Shown: in pieces, positions 11,321-25,739 of the stretch
How the letters are laid out: the number at the start of each line of letters is the position of its first letter
How positions within the stretch are numbered: position 1 is the first letter of the stretch
Assembly (NCBI GenBank): GCA_932521025.1
Contig: OW051473.1
Location: forward strand, 186,001 to 250,000
Origin: Oscheius onirici
Taxonomy: Eukaryota; Nematoda; Chromadorea; Rhabditida; Rhabditidae
DNA: 64,000 nucleotides
Direction: 5' to 3'
Notes under the pieces: model-generated
Databases searched by the model: none
Told to the model about the DNA's origin: nothing
Seen by the model: the letters and a program-made list of their open reading frames with translations, nothing else
Position numbers and translations under genes: made by a program

Positions 11321-11790
11321 TTATGAGGGCAAGTCTATTTCGACTCCTTCGATGTCGATACTGTTGAACTGCATTATTTTTGGCTTGTGGCGATGCTTGT
11401 TGATTATGTCCGACAGTTCTGCGTGTAGCTGAAATAGTAAGAGTCAGAACTTAAGAGAAAAGAGAACTCACTTTTTCAGATTTATTCGTAACCAGTCCAA
11501 CTGTCATATGTTTATTATTTTCTTGTTGAATATCCAGCAATACGACTTCGACTTTGTTACTCGCTTTTGCTGCGTCCTAAAAGAGAATTGCAAGCTAGTT
11601 TATTATAAGAAACCTTGTCACATTGGTAGTCCTTTAATCTTGTTGTACTTTTTACGGCTGCAATGTTAATTTTCAATTCACCACCAATTTTACTGCAGTC
11701 CAGTCGTCGAGACTTGTAACAGACTGCTTCGTCTTGAATGAAGACAAGACCTCCTCGGCGACGCTGAAGATTATTAAAAGTTGTTGACAT
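11321..11790 (-). CDS. Small conserved-looking protein, 129 residues, function unknown
   Basis: Three exons on the minus strand (11790-11614, 11576-11472, 11428-11321) with clean GT-AG junctions and intact frame give 129 residues: MSTTFNNLQRRRGGLVFIQD at the start, KVEVVLLDIQQENNKHM in the middle, and a C-terminal helix-like LHAELSDIINKHRHK ending in an acidic IEGVEIDLPS. No signal peptide or membrane segment, so probably intracellular. Alternating beta-like strands followed by a terminal helix could suit a PH-like fold, but this is only an impression from the pattern. The gene is intact although remnants on both sides are broken. Confidence 0.6.
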
Positions 11791-12099
11791 TCTTTGCTTA
11801 TCATCTCTCGATCTTACTAAAACCGAATCCAGCTGGCAGTAACTTATTTCTAGAATGTTTCTCTACATCTCTTCCCTGGCCTACGTAGTAATAACCAAGA
11901 GAACAAATAATGGTATAGCAACGCATCGAAACGAGCTTTTGAAAGAAAATAATTTACTTTATTAATTTTTTTTGTTGGTTTATTTTGTTTACATTACATA
12001 CATGTCGAGGAAATCCTGTTAAAGGCGAAACATTCAATTTTTTCTGAAAATCTTCCGAGGAACCAATCTCAATGTTCTGGCACAGTTTATACCCGCAAC

Positions 12100-12565
12100 C
12101 TAATCATTTTCCTCTAATTTATTCTCCTGAAAACAAAATTTTCTCATAGCTACTAAACACGTGTTCAGAGAATCAGTTTCCTCTGTGAACACCTCACAAT
12201 CGCGGAACAAAACAAGTGTTGGGCCGTTTGGTCGAGCTAGGAAACTCACTCTTCCCCACCAGCTGTCTCAGACAAAAAATGGCTTGTTGCAATGCTTTCG
12301 ATAAACAAGCAAAAAGGCTTACCTCTGTCTCATTTTCGTCTTCGATTAAAACAGAGTCGACGTGCCAATAGTGTCGAACAGACGGGTCCGGTGGTGAGGG
12401 GTCGCAGTGTCGTCCCAAAGCACAACCCATAGTTAATGACACATAAAGTTTCGTTCCTGGAAAGTAATTTGTAGAAGTGTGAGAAAAGGGTTGAAAAATA
12501 TGAAAGTAAAGAACAGGCGAAGCAAAAATCAGAGCTCCAGTGAACTTCACAGATCGCATTATCAT
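12100..12565 (-). CDS. Possible short multi-exon gene, unknown
   Basis: The minus strand shows ATG at 12565, a candidate intron ending CTTTCCAG at about 12457, then a clear coding stretch (TKLYVSLTMGCALGRHCD, HYWHVDSVLIEDENETE) ended by a GTAAGC donor. Further down are a short LVGK exon and a possible last exon ENKLEEND-stop at 12100. Joins between the later pieces do not all keep frame, so the model is incomplete. No family recognised. It could instead be one 123-residue unspliced ORF starting at 12565 and running to 12194, with a hydrophobic N-terminus. Confidence 0.3.
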
Positions 12566-15500
12566 TGCTACATGATAAGCGGATTGAGAAAGAATGGTCT
12601 GGTTTTATAATTTCAGTGCCGAAGCAAACTCAATACGGATTTTTTGTTAGAAAAGCATAACAAGAGTTCTTTCGAGTTCGCTCAGTCTAATCACGGCCCA
12701 ATTAAAGGATAACACACGAGCGATTCGTCGCAATTTACTGATAATAGGTGTCCGTCAGAGAAATGGTCAAAAACTAAAAAGAATCTCGTTCTTTCTTTTC
12801 GTCAAGGGGACGGGAGTCTGCTGAAATTTGAGACCGACGTCATCACCTAACGACGTGCTTTGCTAGGACACCAGAGCAAAAAGGAGAAAAGTTCAAAGAA
12901 TGTGAGATTCTACTCTAAATTGGGTGGTCCCAAGATCGTATGAGAAATCTTTGCGCATGTGAAAAGTCAGGACAAAGAAACAAAGCCACTGATCTCTGAA
13001 CAGGGAAAGGGAGAATGCATAAAAAAGAAAAGGAGACAATGACGAGAGGAGTTCATCCCGCCGAGAGGGAACCAATGCGTATGGGAGAAAGCATTATCTG
13101 ACTCATTTTGTTTGGTCTTCAGATTAATGTGAGCAAAGACAGATGGTGTCTATCGTTTTCGACCAAGAAACATGTCAGTTGAAAGTTAATTTTGCGGCAA
13201 AGCGATTTCTCCAAAAGAAAGTGAGCAAGACAATGGACAGAATTTAGAAGTTACGTGCTCTTGTAAATATAATGAAAAACTTGATAGTAGAAAGCTGTGA
13301 AAAATTACTCGCATAAAATGTTTTGAACTAAAGCAAGAGAAATAATCAGATAACATAAAAAATACAGTGTCTAGTATCATTCAAGCAAGCCTTCATATCT
13401 TTCACACAAAACTGACTATTCGCAACTGAATTGTACAGAGGAGGTCAATACTTCCGTTTTAAGCTTAATCGCAACAATACATAAAAATAACGAAGCTGCA
13501 ATCTCAACAGAAGATACATCGCAGAAAAAATGACACAACCTTGGGGGAAGCCCTTATAACCACCCGGCCCAAATACAATTAACACCTGTTACGTGTTTGC
13601 TAATAGAGAGTGGAGCTATAAACGAGATGAGGGCGGATTATGTGGGCTAATCATATCACGCCGTGGGTAAATTAAAAATGTAAAGGAAACACCTTCCTTC
13701 TAGTTTTTTCGTCATGTGTAGGTGTGCAAATGAGCGAAAATTGAAGCACATATTAAAGTACAGCGTGGATCGTTCGGAAGTTAGTGTCTTAAAATTCTCG
13801 GTGTTTAAAAGCGGACAACACTTTGTAGTAAACTCATAGTTAACTCGAGTATAAAAAATGTTTCACAATTTTCATCCGGCTATCAAGGAACTATTTAAAA
13901 CAAAAAGTTTTTATATATAGCGCCACTTATTAGACAATAGTCTCTTACACCAGAAAACTCCGCGCAGCTCCGCAATTCACTAAAGTTTGAGGAAAATCCG
14001 GAAAACAATCAATAAGTCCTGGAAAACTTAATACAAATTTGTAACTGCTTTGTCTAGTTATTTGCCTAACGCACTTTTTGCACTACCACGCGGAAGAGAA
14101 AACACGTTGAGTCGTTTAGAACTTGTGCATGCGTCAGTTTAGGAGGCTCAGCCTCTCGCCCTCGATGGCCATATGTCCAATTAGAGAAAAGGGCTGTAAA
14201 CCGAGAGAAAATCGCAGCAGGAACCTACTAGGCGACAAGTGCTCGTATTAGTGAAAATTGCGCTCTCTAGAGCTTTCAGAAAGAGGGGGTTGGAGGGCGA
14301 GGTGCCAATTGTAGGAGAGATGCAAAATCATTCAGCCGTTGTCTTCGACAAGAACTGAAAGGTGTGATGAGGAAGAGTCATCGTGAGATCTTTTTTGGAG
14401 TAGGAGCAGACTGACGCCCGCGGGAATCGCAAATGCGAAGAGGCGCGAACACTGCAGCATGAATGAGGAAGAGTCATGTAGATGAATATGTGAACTAAAT
14501 CTAACAGACAAAGTTGAACGAGGTACTCATGTTTTTTGCAGATTCAGCTGGTAACTTTGCGACAATTTAACATTTTGCATTCTATCCGTGTCATGAAAGC
14601 TTATTGTAACTTGGCGAAAAAAAAATTTTTTTTTCGTTTTAAACTGTTAATAAAACAAATCGTCAGTTTTTCTTGTCGGAAGTAGCTGTGGCAGTTACAA
14701 AGATTTTCCATTCATAGGATACAAAACGAGTCTTTTAAGAAAGCATGTGACTCACGAATATAGTATACCTACAAATTTGAACCGGAAATTAATAAGCGAG
14801 TAGCATTGCCAGTCAACAGGAACTCTCCACGAGTCTTTATGTCAAAATACACAACAATACCCGGGCGGAGTAATCACTGTTTTCTACATTTCTGTGAGAA
14901 CCCGCACTGTATCTAGATTGGAAAACATAGACCGCGAAAAACCCAAAACTGAAGGAACGGCAACCATAAGATTTGGAAGTGTAAATGTTTTGTGGGAACA
15001 AAAACTTCTCTCCTGATTAACGCGAAGTGAGAGGCCGCAGGACACTTCTGTTGCAAAACGGACCAACTAGTCATTGGCATTAGACCGCCCGGAGGGGCAA
15101 AGCGAGGGACAAGTTGCCAAACATCAAAATGCAGCCGGATGGAAAGAAACCTTGGTGGAAAGAACAGTGACTTCATAGGCGCGATAGTGTTTGTGATCCG
15201 CAGATTGCAACAGTCACAAAATTTTCAACACAATTAACAACTTTACAGCAAAAAAAGATAGAAATTAACTACCTAGATAATGATTAAACTATAACATGTC
15301 CTAAATTTAAACCTATCGCCTGCTAAAAGTACTCTCGTCATTGGTCTGCGCTCGTCTCTCAGAAGTGCCCAAACAACTACTGTCAACCCTCAATTTTAGC
15401 CAAGTGTCTTATTCAGACTGGCATCTTCTCGCTTTCACAATGCGTAGGAAGAGATCCCATTCAGATTTCCATAGTTGTGGTAGATATAAAATGCAATAAG

Positions 15501-18500
15501 TAGTCTTTCAGCCAATAGCTTAGAATTGGAAAAGACTACTGGAAGACAAGTGAAATTCTATTTCTGGATCTTTCAAGAAATAATAACCCAAAGGAGGTCA
15601 TCAAAGCCTGGAAATTGCTTAGGCGTAAATGAGCTACCATATGGTCGCCGCGGGAACAATAGCCGCGAACAATCGTGATCTTCGGGAGACATATGTTCAT
15701 TCCAAATGCAAAAGCGGGCGAGCAGAAAAGGTTTGTCACATTTCGCGAATGAGTTTAGTTCCGTTGTTGGCGAGAAAGTCAGAGGGCTGCTGGACTGCTT
15801 CTAATTGACAGGAAATATTGAGGAACTGCATTAGTTACCTAGGAACAGGCTGAGGTGTAATCTCTTTGGGAAAAAATACTTCTCGGAACATTTGATAAAG
15901 GGCAGGACCTAATCAGAGTTTCAGAACAAGGGCTACGTAAACCTTTAGACTGCTCACGCAAGTGGATAAGAACTCTTAGACTGAGTCGTTGTTGTAGAAA
16001 AGGGTCCATAACAAGTTTCTGCAAATAAATTTATTTTTCGAGGGTTCCACTCTGGAAAGTAGCATTGATTACAAGAAATTTAATATCGAAAGAAAACGCG
16101 AAAAACTCCTGAAAAACTGGGGCAAAAACCAAGAAAAATCCTACTATTAAAAAAACAACGTTTTTCGTAACTAGATGTTCAACTAATAAGATTCATAATT
16201 AAATGGACAATGAAAATTGCAAGTATTTTTTCTAGCTGTACGGTCGCCAGGTGTCTCATAATGAATTTAAAAAACATGTTTTACAAAGGAAATCCGATCA
16301 CCGCAAAAAAGCACGAGGACCAAAAAGACTAGCATTTTACGCACTGAACTGGCATGTCACACCCCACCTAGTGACGTATTAGGGTTCCTGATAACGAATC
16401 CTTGCGAAAAGTTTCTACAGATAGAGACAATAACACACAGGAAGTGACCTCATTTTGCAAAAATTGGGAAATTCTGCCGGGGATCATTTTTGATGAGAAT
16501 TGAAAGACAAATCGCACCGATTCTGGCCCATTGCAATTTGTCAGCAGACGCCTGTGATAATGGGGCGTTAATATACGATTGGAACACCAGGCGATCGTGT
16601 GAAAAGTGTGGAAAGAGCACAAAAAGGCTACAAACCTCAGGAGAATACAGGTCACTGTGAAAAGAGAAACCAGACCTGCTACAACGTGTTCTTACTGAGT
16701 GCTAAAGATTAAGATAACATATAAACAGCCAAAAAATAAAGAACTTATGTTACAGTGGCATGTTAAGTCTTGATTTCAGAATTTCGGACTGTTCACAAGT
16801 TTTCAGGACTACCTAATATATAGGAAGTAATAATAGAAAAATAACCACCCAGAAAAAGATAGAAAAATGACAGTTGACCTGTTTTAAGAATTGTTTACGT
16901 TCTCTAGTCTAAAATACATGAAAGAATTCCCGATCTGAGAGCCCAAAAATACTAGTCTGAAAAATGCGCTAGCTCATCTAACCACATGCCAACTTTTCGC
17001 ATTGTATCACTGCTCCGTTGACTATAATCAACTCAAAATTGTATAATTAGCTGACAACGTCATCGTTTTCTCTACGTTTAAAAAGTTGAAAATAGAAATT
17101 ACTAGATCTTGACAAAGAGAAGAGAGGGAGACTCCCTTACGAGAGTGGATTGAAAGATTAAACGGTGTAACACAATGCCTCAGCTACGAGTGTATATGGG
17201 TCTAGCCCTTTCTTAGCAAAGCTTCGCGTAGTGTAACTGAGCTCTTTGTACTGAAAATAGTGTCTACAGCATAATGATTTTGAGTTTTTCAAAAAAGTTA
17301 TTATGGAGACATGAGGAGGTGAAATGAGACCCCTTGAAATGTTAACTTTCATGGTATATGTTTTTTAAGTAAAAACTCGCAAAAGTAATCGCGAAGTAAT
17401 AATACCTAGACCAGATTGACGAAGTCATAAATCTAGTAAGTTGTCGAAAGTCCTTTAGGCCAGTAGCCAGAAGGCTTTCCGCCGAAGCCATAGAAATATT
17501 TGCATTTGAAATGAGTTCAGTCCAGATTTTCAGTAGGAGGCCAAAATTGAATGCGTCTGCAGGTTATAAATCTGACCTTGTGGAGCCCAAAGTATGCATT
17601 AACGATATTAAAGTGAAATGAAATGGAGACAGAAAGAAAACAGGCAGTTGTCTGCGCAATTTGACTAGCTCACTGGGGAAATGTGTGCATGTGTCCTCGG
17701 TGTAATTTCATTATAAGCCGACTCGTGGGACCGAGGTCTCGTCTTGGAAAAGATTTTTGCGATTTCGCAATACATTTACATAGAAAATCATCCGAAAACT
17801 TCCAACTGTCTAGAAAAAAGAACAAATTTTGCGAATGTCTTTGTTGTTCACGTTCGTTTGTCACAATCTCCGGCTATAACTCAATTGAAAACAAAAGCCT
17901 CAATCTGAAAACGGAAAACACGCTTTGGAGATAGACTAAAACACAATTAACGTTAAAAAGAAGGGGGAAGTTCAAACGCATCTTATTCCTGTTGTTTATT
18001 GCTTCCTGATGATTGATGGAGAGGGCTAAGCAGAGACGCAAGATAAACAAAAATATATGCTCATTTTGTCAAAAAACTTGTGAGAAAAAGAAGAAACCAG
18101 CCAAGCCAGTAATGAAATTGACAATTGGTTCCAATAAAGAAAAAGTTGGCAACAAAATTCCGGACAGAACAGCTGCCAGAGCCACTGCAATCTTTTTCGA
18201 TGTGTGTTGACAACAGCGAGAAATGGTAAACTGGTACATTTCGCGAGAAGTTGGAAACAATACGAGTACTCACTTTTTGTAGCCTTGCGTCTCAGCTGCT
18301 AATTATATGGACAAAACCTAATTGTGCGAAAGTGACAAGGAAACAAGGGATTTTAATGTGAACCACTAGAAGGAGTAAAAGGGGACATAATCGTTTGGAA
18401 AACAAGAAAAATTGCCACTCTAAATGGATGTGTATTAAATCTGGGTGATAATTTTCGTGGATAGTTTTAGACTATAAAAATGGCTTCATAAAAGAGCAAA

Positions 18501-21500
18501 TAAAATCATTTTCTCGTCATTCAAAGAGTTCAAATTATTCTGTTGAAACTACGTCGTGACCCCGTTGAAAACGTTTTGTATAAAAGGTATAAAAGATTAA
18601 AACTGAAACGAAGTTCGCAGGATATTTGAGCTAATACAATAGGACTGTAGCTAGAGTGCATGTCTTTGTGTACCGAGATTCAATTCAAATTGCATTTTTA
18701 TCTGCAGCGAACAACTTCACAAAAACGGTTTAACTTTTCTTCTCGGACCACAGAATGGGCAAAAAGTCTCCACTTGAACCTTGTGCCGACCACGTATGTT
18801 ATGGTGCCAGCTGACGCATTTCACGAGCTCGTCGGAACGTGGGCTCTCTCTCGTAAAGGTATTTTCTTCAAAAAGAACTGTTAATCTCACCATAGGCTGC
18901 CACTAACAAGCTACCGAATGCAAGGGAGAAAAGAGGAGCAGGGTGAGAGCGTTTGCTGCCAGTCCCAAGTGGCCTATTAGATCTGTTGATATGGGAGCAG
19001 AGGCGCGGGAGCCCTCTGAAGTCAATGAAATGTCTGGAAATAGTGGCTGGCTGATAAGAAGGAAATAGACTCCAAAATGCTATTTTGGGAGGATTAGCGG
19101 AGGATTTTGTCACTTTAGAGAAACAAACTTATTCTTAGTTTTCGGTTTCACCGAAAGTTTCTAGAAGTCAATATTCAAGTTTCACTGTAACATCACTAGA
19201 AGCGAAATGGATCCTGACTGTTCCTTTTTCCATCCTGATCTTCAGCTTTTACGTATAGTGAAAATGAGCAGAAAAAAGTAGGGAAGAATATTTTTTTCGC
19301 TATACATTCGGGAAAAAAGGAAAAGAGCACAGATTTTTCCTTGTTTCAGTTGGAAAATGCTTTGCATTCCAAAAAAATAAACGTTTCATGTATCAAGTAG
19401 AAGCTTACAAATTCACTTGACGATCAAATGCTCAAGAATCTTGCCCTTCACACACTCAACGATGCGCATCGGGTGCCTCTTTTCTTCAAGTGGAGAAGTT
19501 AATGATATGCGCAAAGAGCAAGGATGGGCGACTCACACGACTGATGGTCAGACATTTTCAGGGGCCCTCGTCTCAGCAATTAAACCAGCCTCGGGAGTTA
19601 TCACAGAGGCGAGAGAAAAGAGGAAGAGAAGAGTTTAAACTGCCGCCGAGCAAAGGAGAAAAGCATCCCAACACATGTTGGTGTCCGAGTCCGTCGGACA
19701 GCCGAACAAAAAACATAATCGCCTTCTTCTCACCATATGGTTTCTTATCGCAAAATCTTCTGGAAAAGTCCAAAAAATCTTTCCAGGAATGAAAAGCAGC
19801 GCAGAAAGGCAGAGAGAGCATATCAGCCAAATCAGGATGTTACCAAGAGGAAGTGCTGATAATGTCAAAAAGATCCGTACTTTCTGAACGAATTATAGAG
19901 GACGTATCGCTGCTTTTTGTTGTTAAATTGACAGAGAACTAGTTGTAAACCGGAAAAGTCAAGTGGGAGATGAATAGAGTCCAACTTGGGCCGCCGCCTG
20001 CGCCATCTTTGCTACTTGGTAATGTTGCTTGTTCCGCCACAAACCACTTAAAAGGAGTGAAAGTTATTCGATAAGAGTAACTTGCCAATTGACGGCAATT
20101 ACTAGAAGGGCGTTAAGTAAAAAGGGTTAAAAGAGGAAATATAAAGAGGGTAAAAAAGTAAGTGAGCCTCTGAAAAAGTGCAGTTAGGAGCCGGGCAGTG
20201 AAAAGACAGATTCATACAGATTGAATGTTAATTTCGAATATTTTTGCGTATATTTTATGCCTAACCATAATCATAGGATTGCGAATAATGCGGCATCAAA
20301 AAAAGCAAGCAAATTTCGATAAGAGTATCTGAAAAACTAATAAAAAACTACAAAACAAATCAGAGAAAACGTTTGCACGGCCTTCTTACACCGAGTCTCT
20401 TTGTGTCACCACTGAGTGTGGTAGTAGTCGAGAGAGATTTTTATAACAACCGTTCTTCTTCCCCTTTTTGCCGTTGACATTGTGCTCATGGGTTTGAAAA
20501 TTTTCTAAAACTCGGAAAAATATTATAAAATTTTAACAGAACAGGTTTTAAGCTTTCAACCTGTTTCCACTGTCCATTTTTTGGTCAACCGGGATTATCA
20601 GATTAACCCTTTTCCCGCTAGTCGAGTGGACCGTAGTCGAGGCCGCCCCCACTGCCTACGTGCATTCCAATTTCATCTAGTGGCTAGGCGCACAGAAACG
20701 GTGGGAAAGGGATGCTACGCGCCAGCTCTTCACTGTTGACCTCCGATGGTACCTAATATTGTGCAAATATTAGAAGAAAGGGTTCGTTAATCTAGCCAGC
20801 GCGCCATTATGGTCATCAGCTATTGTTTTAGAGTCGCAAGTTTTTTTATAAACCCCAATATAACTTCCTTTCCAACTTTTACAAACGTTTTCTACTGTAA
20901 AAAATTGCTGGTTGGGCTATTTTTTCCGAGGTTGGGTCAGACTTTGATAAAAGAAGACTCAAGGCGTTGTTTTAAAAAATCTGCTTCATTCTCTTATCAT
21001 GTTTAGTTTTTTGAGAACATCGAACTTTCTGAGAATCTTTTGGTAATTTCTTGTGTTTCTGCTTTAAGCTCGTTAATTATTATCCTATTAATGTATATTT
21101 ACGAATCTTGTTTCACTATTAAACTTTACTAGAGATCGAAGAGCATAATGCCGCAGATTCTTAGTAATTTCTCCACCACACGAGCTTGACCTCGCGCTTC
21201 CGACTCCGGTCACTCATTATTTGTCCACAAAGCGCGCCACGGTCTAGAGGGGCACACTTAGTTAAACATGACGCCTCCTGGTCTTCTCTCGAACCGTCAT
21301 GCAATATGTTCCGTTCGCTTCTCTGTACTCTCGAGTCTGACTCAGAGCGACCATTAGATTTTTATCGGCTCCGACCTTTCCCTACTCAGATAGACATCTC
21401 CGGCCTTTTTCGTGCGAAAATTTTCTTCGGAGAAATGTCTACTTCTTTTTTGGCCTTCACGCTGGGTGTGGCTGGAAGAAGTGTGAATGAATCAGATACA

Positions 21501-24279
21501 AGAACATTTTGACTGCCATCGATACTGTTCTTTTTTGTCGTCATGGACCATTTCCATAGGTTAATTGATTGATGACATTAATGGCAAGTGAGAGATGGGG
21601 GCAATCTATCTGTACCCGACCATGGAATTTAATACGTCGTGTAGCATCGGTGAAGTTGCATTCCTAGGTTCTGGAAGGAAGTAATTTTGACCTCATGATC
21701 ACTATCCGATGCGTTGTTTTGTGCTAAGAGCGTTTGGTGCTAAATTAATCACCCCATTTATAACATATTTTGTTACGTTGTTTCTGTCGAGCCCCAATAA
21801 TGAGCCCATGTCCTGTGTTCTTGATCCTACAACTTCGAACTATATTTTAGCAGTTTCAATCGCATTTATTCAGTTTACGCCAACATTTTGAACTCATGAT
21901 TTCGTTATTTTGAAACGCTTGAACAGTTTTGAACATTGTGAATAGCCTGTTATTTCCCAAAGATTCACTGCAATTGCTGTTAGTGCTCAAAAATTTGATG
22001 TCGTACAAGTATCCCTCAAATAAGTGCCAAAACACTTTAGTCCAAATGTTTTCTTTTCGTTTTTGAACATGTTTTGGCATCCCGCCAGTAGGGCTCGCTC
22101 TCACGTGAAATCTTCCGGACTACCGTATTCGGTCGCGGCTCTTGGGCACATTACCAAGTTTTTTCCTTCCCAACTTACTTGTCCTTCAATAATGGGATAC
22201 TCTTCCTAGCTGTTATATTTGCCTTCCTAGTCTTCTGGCTACTGCCAAAAGTAGACAGAGCACTTGTTAATGACTTGCCGCCTTTCTACTTCAAAAGACG
22301 CACCGCCTCTGACCAAACAGACCTCATTCCCTTAGCGGGAAGCTTATTGTTTCTTATTCTCCTTTTCTAGCCTCCGACACGTGTGTGGTCTGATTGAGGC
22401 TTAAACCTGTCCTGTATCTATCTGTCTGTTGGGCTCTAAACCTTGAGGGAAAATACCGGTTTATCGCCTCCTTCGTCCTCTTACTATACGCCTCCTCCGA
22501 CTAGGTTTGCATGTCGCTATTCACATTTTCCTGATATTTCTGCATTGAGATCGATTTCTGTCACGGAGATGTCCTTGTCTCCTTCTTTTGAATGCAGCTG
22601 TCCCTCACGGAGCTGTCAAATTGCGCATCACCTTGGCATGCGCAGGTCGTATTTCCTTGACGCCTTGTTGTCTAATTACGCAATGAGGTGATGATTAGAT
22701 TGAGCTGTCGAGGGTCACGTGCTGGGCAGTAAAATCATTTGGTTTATCCGAGCAACAGAAGTAAATTTTTTAGATATTTCCTTTTTCAATTTTTATAATG
22801 TCTTTAAAACCTTCTGCATTTAGCAATCTCCCTGTCCCCGGAAGGCCAATCTCTACTTTCCCATACCATTCATATGTTTTCCTTCTGCCGCCTCATTGAC
22901 GTTTAGCTAGTATTTTCACGCTCTCTTGTATATGTTTACAAAGTGGACAACGATTTCGTCTCACAGCTTCTAATCCCTATTCAAAACACGCATGACAAGC
23001 AAGCCGGGGTCAAGGCACACGATTTTGTATTTTCGGGACAGTGACCGGCGGATATGCCCTGTCACGAGAAAAGATTGCCTTGTCCATCCTCTGAGATGGA
23101 TGTGCTAGCGCCCTTGGCAAAATTGGTAGGTGACGGGCTAGAATGATGTGGCCCTGCGCATCAAAGGAACTGTCAAAAGGGGACGTGATGAATGGCGGTA
23201 GAGATGAAGACAAGATTTGGTCCCGGATTTATCCTTCTGGCATGGATTAAAGAGGCTAATTTTGTTTGGGCAAAAAGACGGTAACTGTCATAGCTTTTAT
23301 GATTAGGTTTGATTTCATAAACTATTGTGATCTGGCCCGTTTATACTTTTCACCCAATCGTTCCTCCTTCTGGTTAGACTGATGCCGTGCACAAAACCTT
23401 TGTGGTCCTTAAAACTTTTTTGTTGCCTGAGCCTAGGTTTCTATTTTACCGTACTGTTTACAAGGACGCACAGTCCGTTCCCACCATGGTTTTGGAGAGA
23501 AAGAGGAAACGAGCGCGGCCCCGTTGCGCATGATTCACAGCTTTTTACCAAGAGGTCCTTTTCCGTTCGGCCGCGTGTCTTTGTGAGCCAGGTCGTTTCT
23601 TCCGGAGCGAACAGTCTTTTTCGAGGGGTCGTATATCCGGTGCGCTTGGCGTAAGGCATGCATTCCGAAGCTTTTGGGCAAGCTCAAGAAACTGATTGCT
23701 TGTTTCAACAAACTCGTCCACCCCAACTGCTGTCCAGTTAAACGACACGTGAACGATGCTCGTTTAAGGTCGTCCCAGCCAATCCTTACTGTCCTCTCCG
23801 CTCCTCCTTCTCCAAATCGGGTCAACCGTTAGCGGGATGCACTTGCAGTCAGCGATAATCCCCAAAGAGTCACTTGCGACTTCTTTGTCAGACTCTTTTC
23901 TTTTCCGATTGGGTAATACAAAGGGGTGAATCATATTGTGGTCAATCTTTTGACGGCGTCAATATGATAGCATGACCTTTTCAAGGACTAGCTGTTCAGC
24001 TGGCTGCCATGATAACTTCATTTCAATTTTTAGCTGTATCTATTAAGCTTCGTACTTGGCTTTTTGATTTTTTTAAACTCTGCCATTACTACTACTATGA
24101 TAGTTTCTGTATTTATCTCTCGTTATTTAACCTTTACCAGACGACTTCGTGGCCTGGCGGCGTCGTAGCGCCACAGTTTTCAAGCGGCTCTTTTCGTTTT
24201 GTAAAGCTTTGCGAAAATTTGTAAAAACTCCAAGTTCAAAAGTAACTTGCTCTCAAATCCTGACAATTTTTGGCTTGTC

Positions 24280-24349
24280 GCCACGAATCTTTTGGCCTCG
24301 GACAAACCAAAAGATAAACAAACAAACAGAGTCAGCCACAGGCACCATA
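24280..24349. repeat. Divergent copy of the tRNA-related repeat family
   Basis: The words GGCCTCGGACA, ACAAAC, GAGTCAGCCACAG and CACCAT, in that order, match the ends of the elements at 44.4 and 47.7 kb (GGCCTCGGACA, ACAAAC, GAGTCAGCCACAGACACCAT). This is an older or partial insertion without the tRNA-like part. Confidence 0.55.
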
Positions 24350-24468
24350 GCGCTTTAAAATTTTTAGATTGACACTTGGCTGTGCTCTGACGGAAAGAAT
24401 TTTTCTCATTGCGCTTTAAAATTTTTAGATTGACACTTGGCTGTGCTCTGACGGAAAGAATTTTTCTC
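24350..24468. repeat. 58-bp tandem duplication (24350-24407 and 24411-24468)
   Basis: Two identical 58-nt units starting GCGCTTTAAAATTTTTAG, separated by ATT (period 61). They abut the divergent tRNA-related repeat and share its terminal CTTTAA word. Confidence 0.85.
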
Positions 24469-25739
24469 GAACCTCTTTTTCTCAAAATTACACTCAATAC
24501 AGTTCCTGTTTTCGTCTCTCGCTTCTTCTATCATGTAGGGCCATGCTCTCCCCCGCCCATCGGCGTCCTTGACTGACCGTCACGTCATCGTCACTAAAAC
24601 GGCTAGCCATCGATTAGACTGTCTTTTTTTGCAGTCTCAGTCTGTTCTCATTAGGATTCAAATAATCGCACACTTTGGACATGTTTGTTGTCCCCAAAAT
24701 CGCTGCCATTAGTCTAGTAATCCGGCTGTAAATCAGGCTATCCCAGAAGAGGACAATTATTTCTTCTCGACCCATTATGGTTGTTGTCTTGCTGTCTCTC
24801 CTGTCTCCCACTGGCGCACAGTAATAAATCATTTGAGGCGCTCTGGTTCAGCCTTGTGAAGGCTGAAAGAAGGCAGTACATTATCAATCAAACCTTGTAA
24901 TTGGATCTGATCGACCTTTTGCATTACGATCTCCTTTTTTGAAAGGGACAGAAAATCGAGCGGTATCCTTTTCCTCTGTCTCTCTCACAGCGATTTTCGC
25001 GATAATATCTCATTGTTGGTCGATGAGAATCGTATGACTCAACATCGCCTGTCTTGTTTTCCCATTTTCATCTGATATTCTCGTGAATTGTTCTGAATCC
25101 TTTTAAAATCAGTGAGTCATGGACGATATGTAATTTAGTCTCTCAATGTTTCTTGAAGACTTTTTGAAATATTCAAGTTCTGTCGAACCAACACCCGCCT
25201 TGTTAATAAAAACTTTTGTGAACTGCTGCATTTGATATTTCTTGAAGATTTTTTTACACAAAACGTTTGATTGATCCTTACTGCGACTTGTTTTCACTGT
25301 TTTTTTTGTCTCTTCATTCGTACTTCAGTTTCTCTTCTCCGAGGGTATTTCCACATTACGTTCGGGCAGTAACACATCCGTAAACAGAGTATTTTCCAGA
25401 ACATTACACCCCTCTAAGCACATCTAACAGGTGTGAAAACGATCAAATCAGCAGGGTCAAAGCCCTTAATCAGTCTCTCGCTCTCACAGTCCGGCCAGCT
25501 CCGACCTTCCCACATGCGCTGACTTTGCAAACACTTGCCGCATGCCCAGGTGACCTCTAGGTGGTCGGGGGACCATCTGCGTCCCTGCCCCGACCCTCTT
25601 TTGGTCAGAGAGTCTCCCCTTTGTACTCGGCGCTGACCCCACAGTCATGTCTTATTGTTTATCCATGGCCCATGCTGCGCATGATTCTTTTGCGCCTCTT
25701 TTGGCAATTATTAGAAATTTCATGTTATTGAATTTCAGG

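Larger units (their letters stand above)
12600..25640. other. 13-kb gene-poor stretch
   Basis: I found no convincing multi-exon gene on either strand. Most ORFs are short, unordered and of noncoding composition. Weak candidates are a hydrophobic minus-strand ORF at 18260-18069 (SKKIAVALAAVLSGILLP) and a minus-strand stretch near 23750-23550 (SFNWTAVGVDEFVETSNQF). Neither could be extended by believable splicing. The stretch contains one divergent member of the tRNA-related repeat family near 24.3 kb. Confidence 0.45.

Noticed and set aside
18069-18273. Hydrophobic minus-strand ORFs that resemble a small membrane protein
   Set aside because: The best frame has no ATG in phase with the apparent upstream exon, and two frames are equally hydrophobic.
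23441-23825. Minus-strand ORFs of 96 and 67 residues
   Set aside because: One frame looks partly coding, but neither end could be tied to a start, stop or splice pair.
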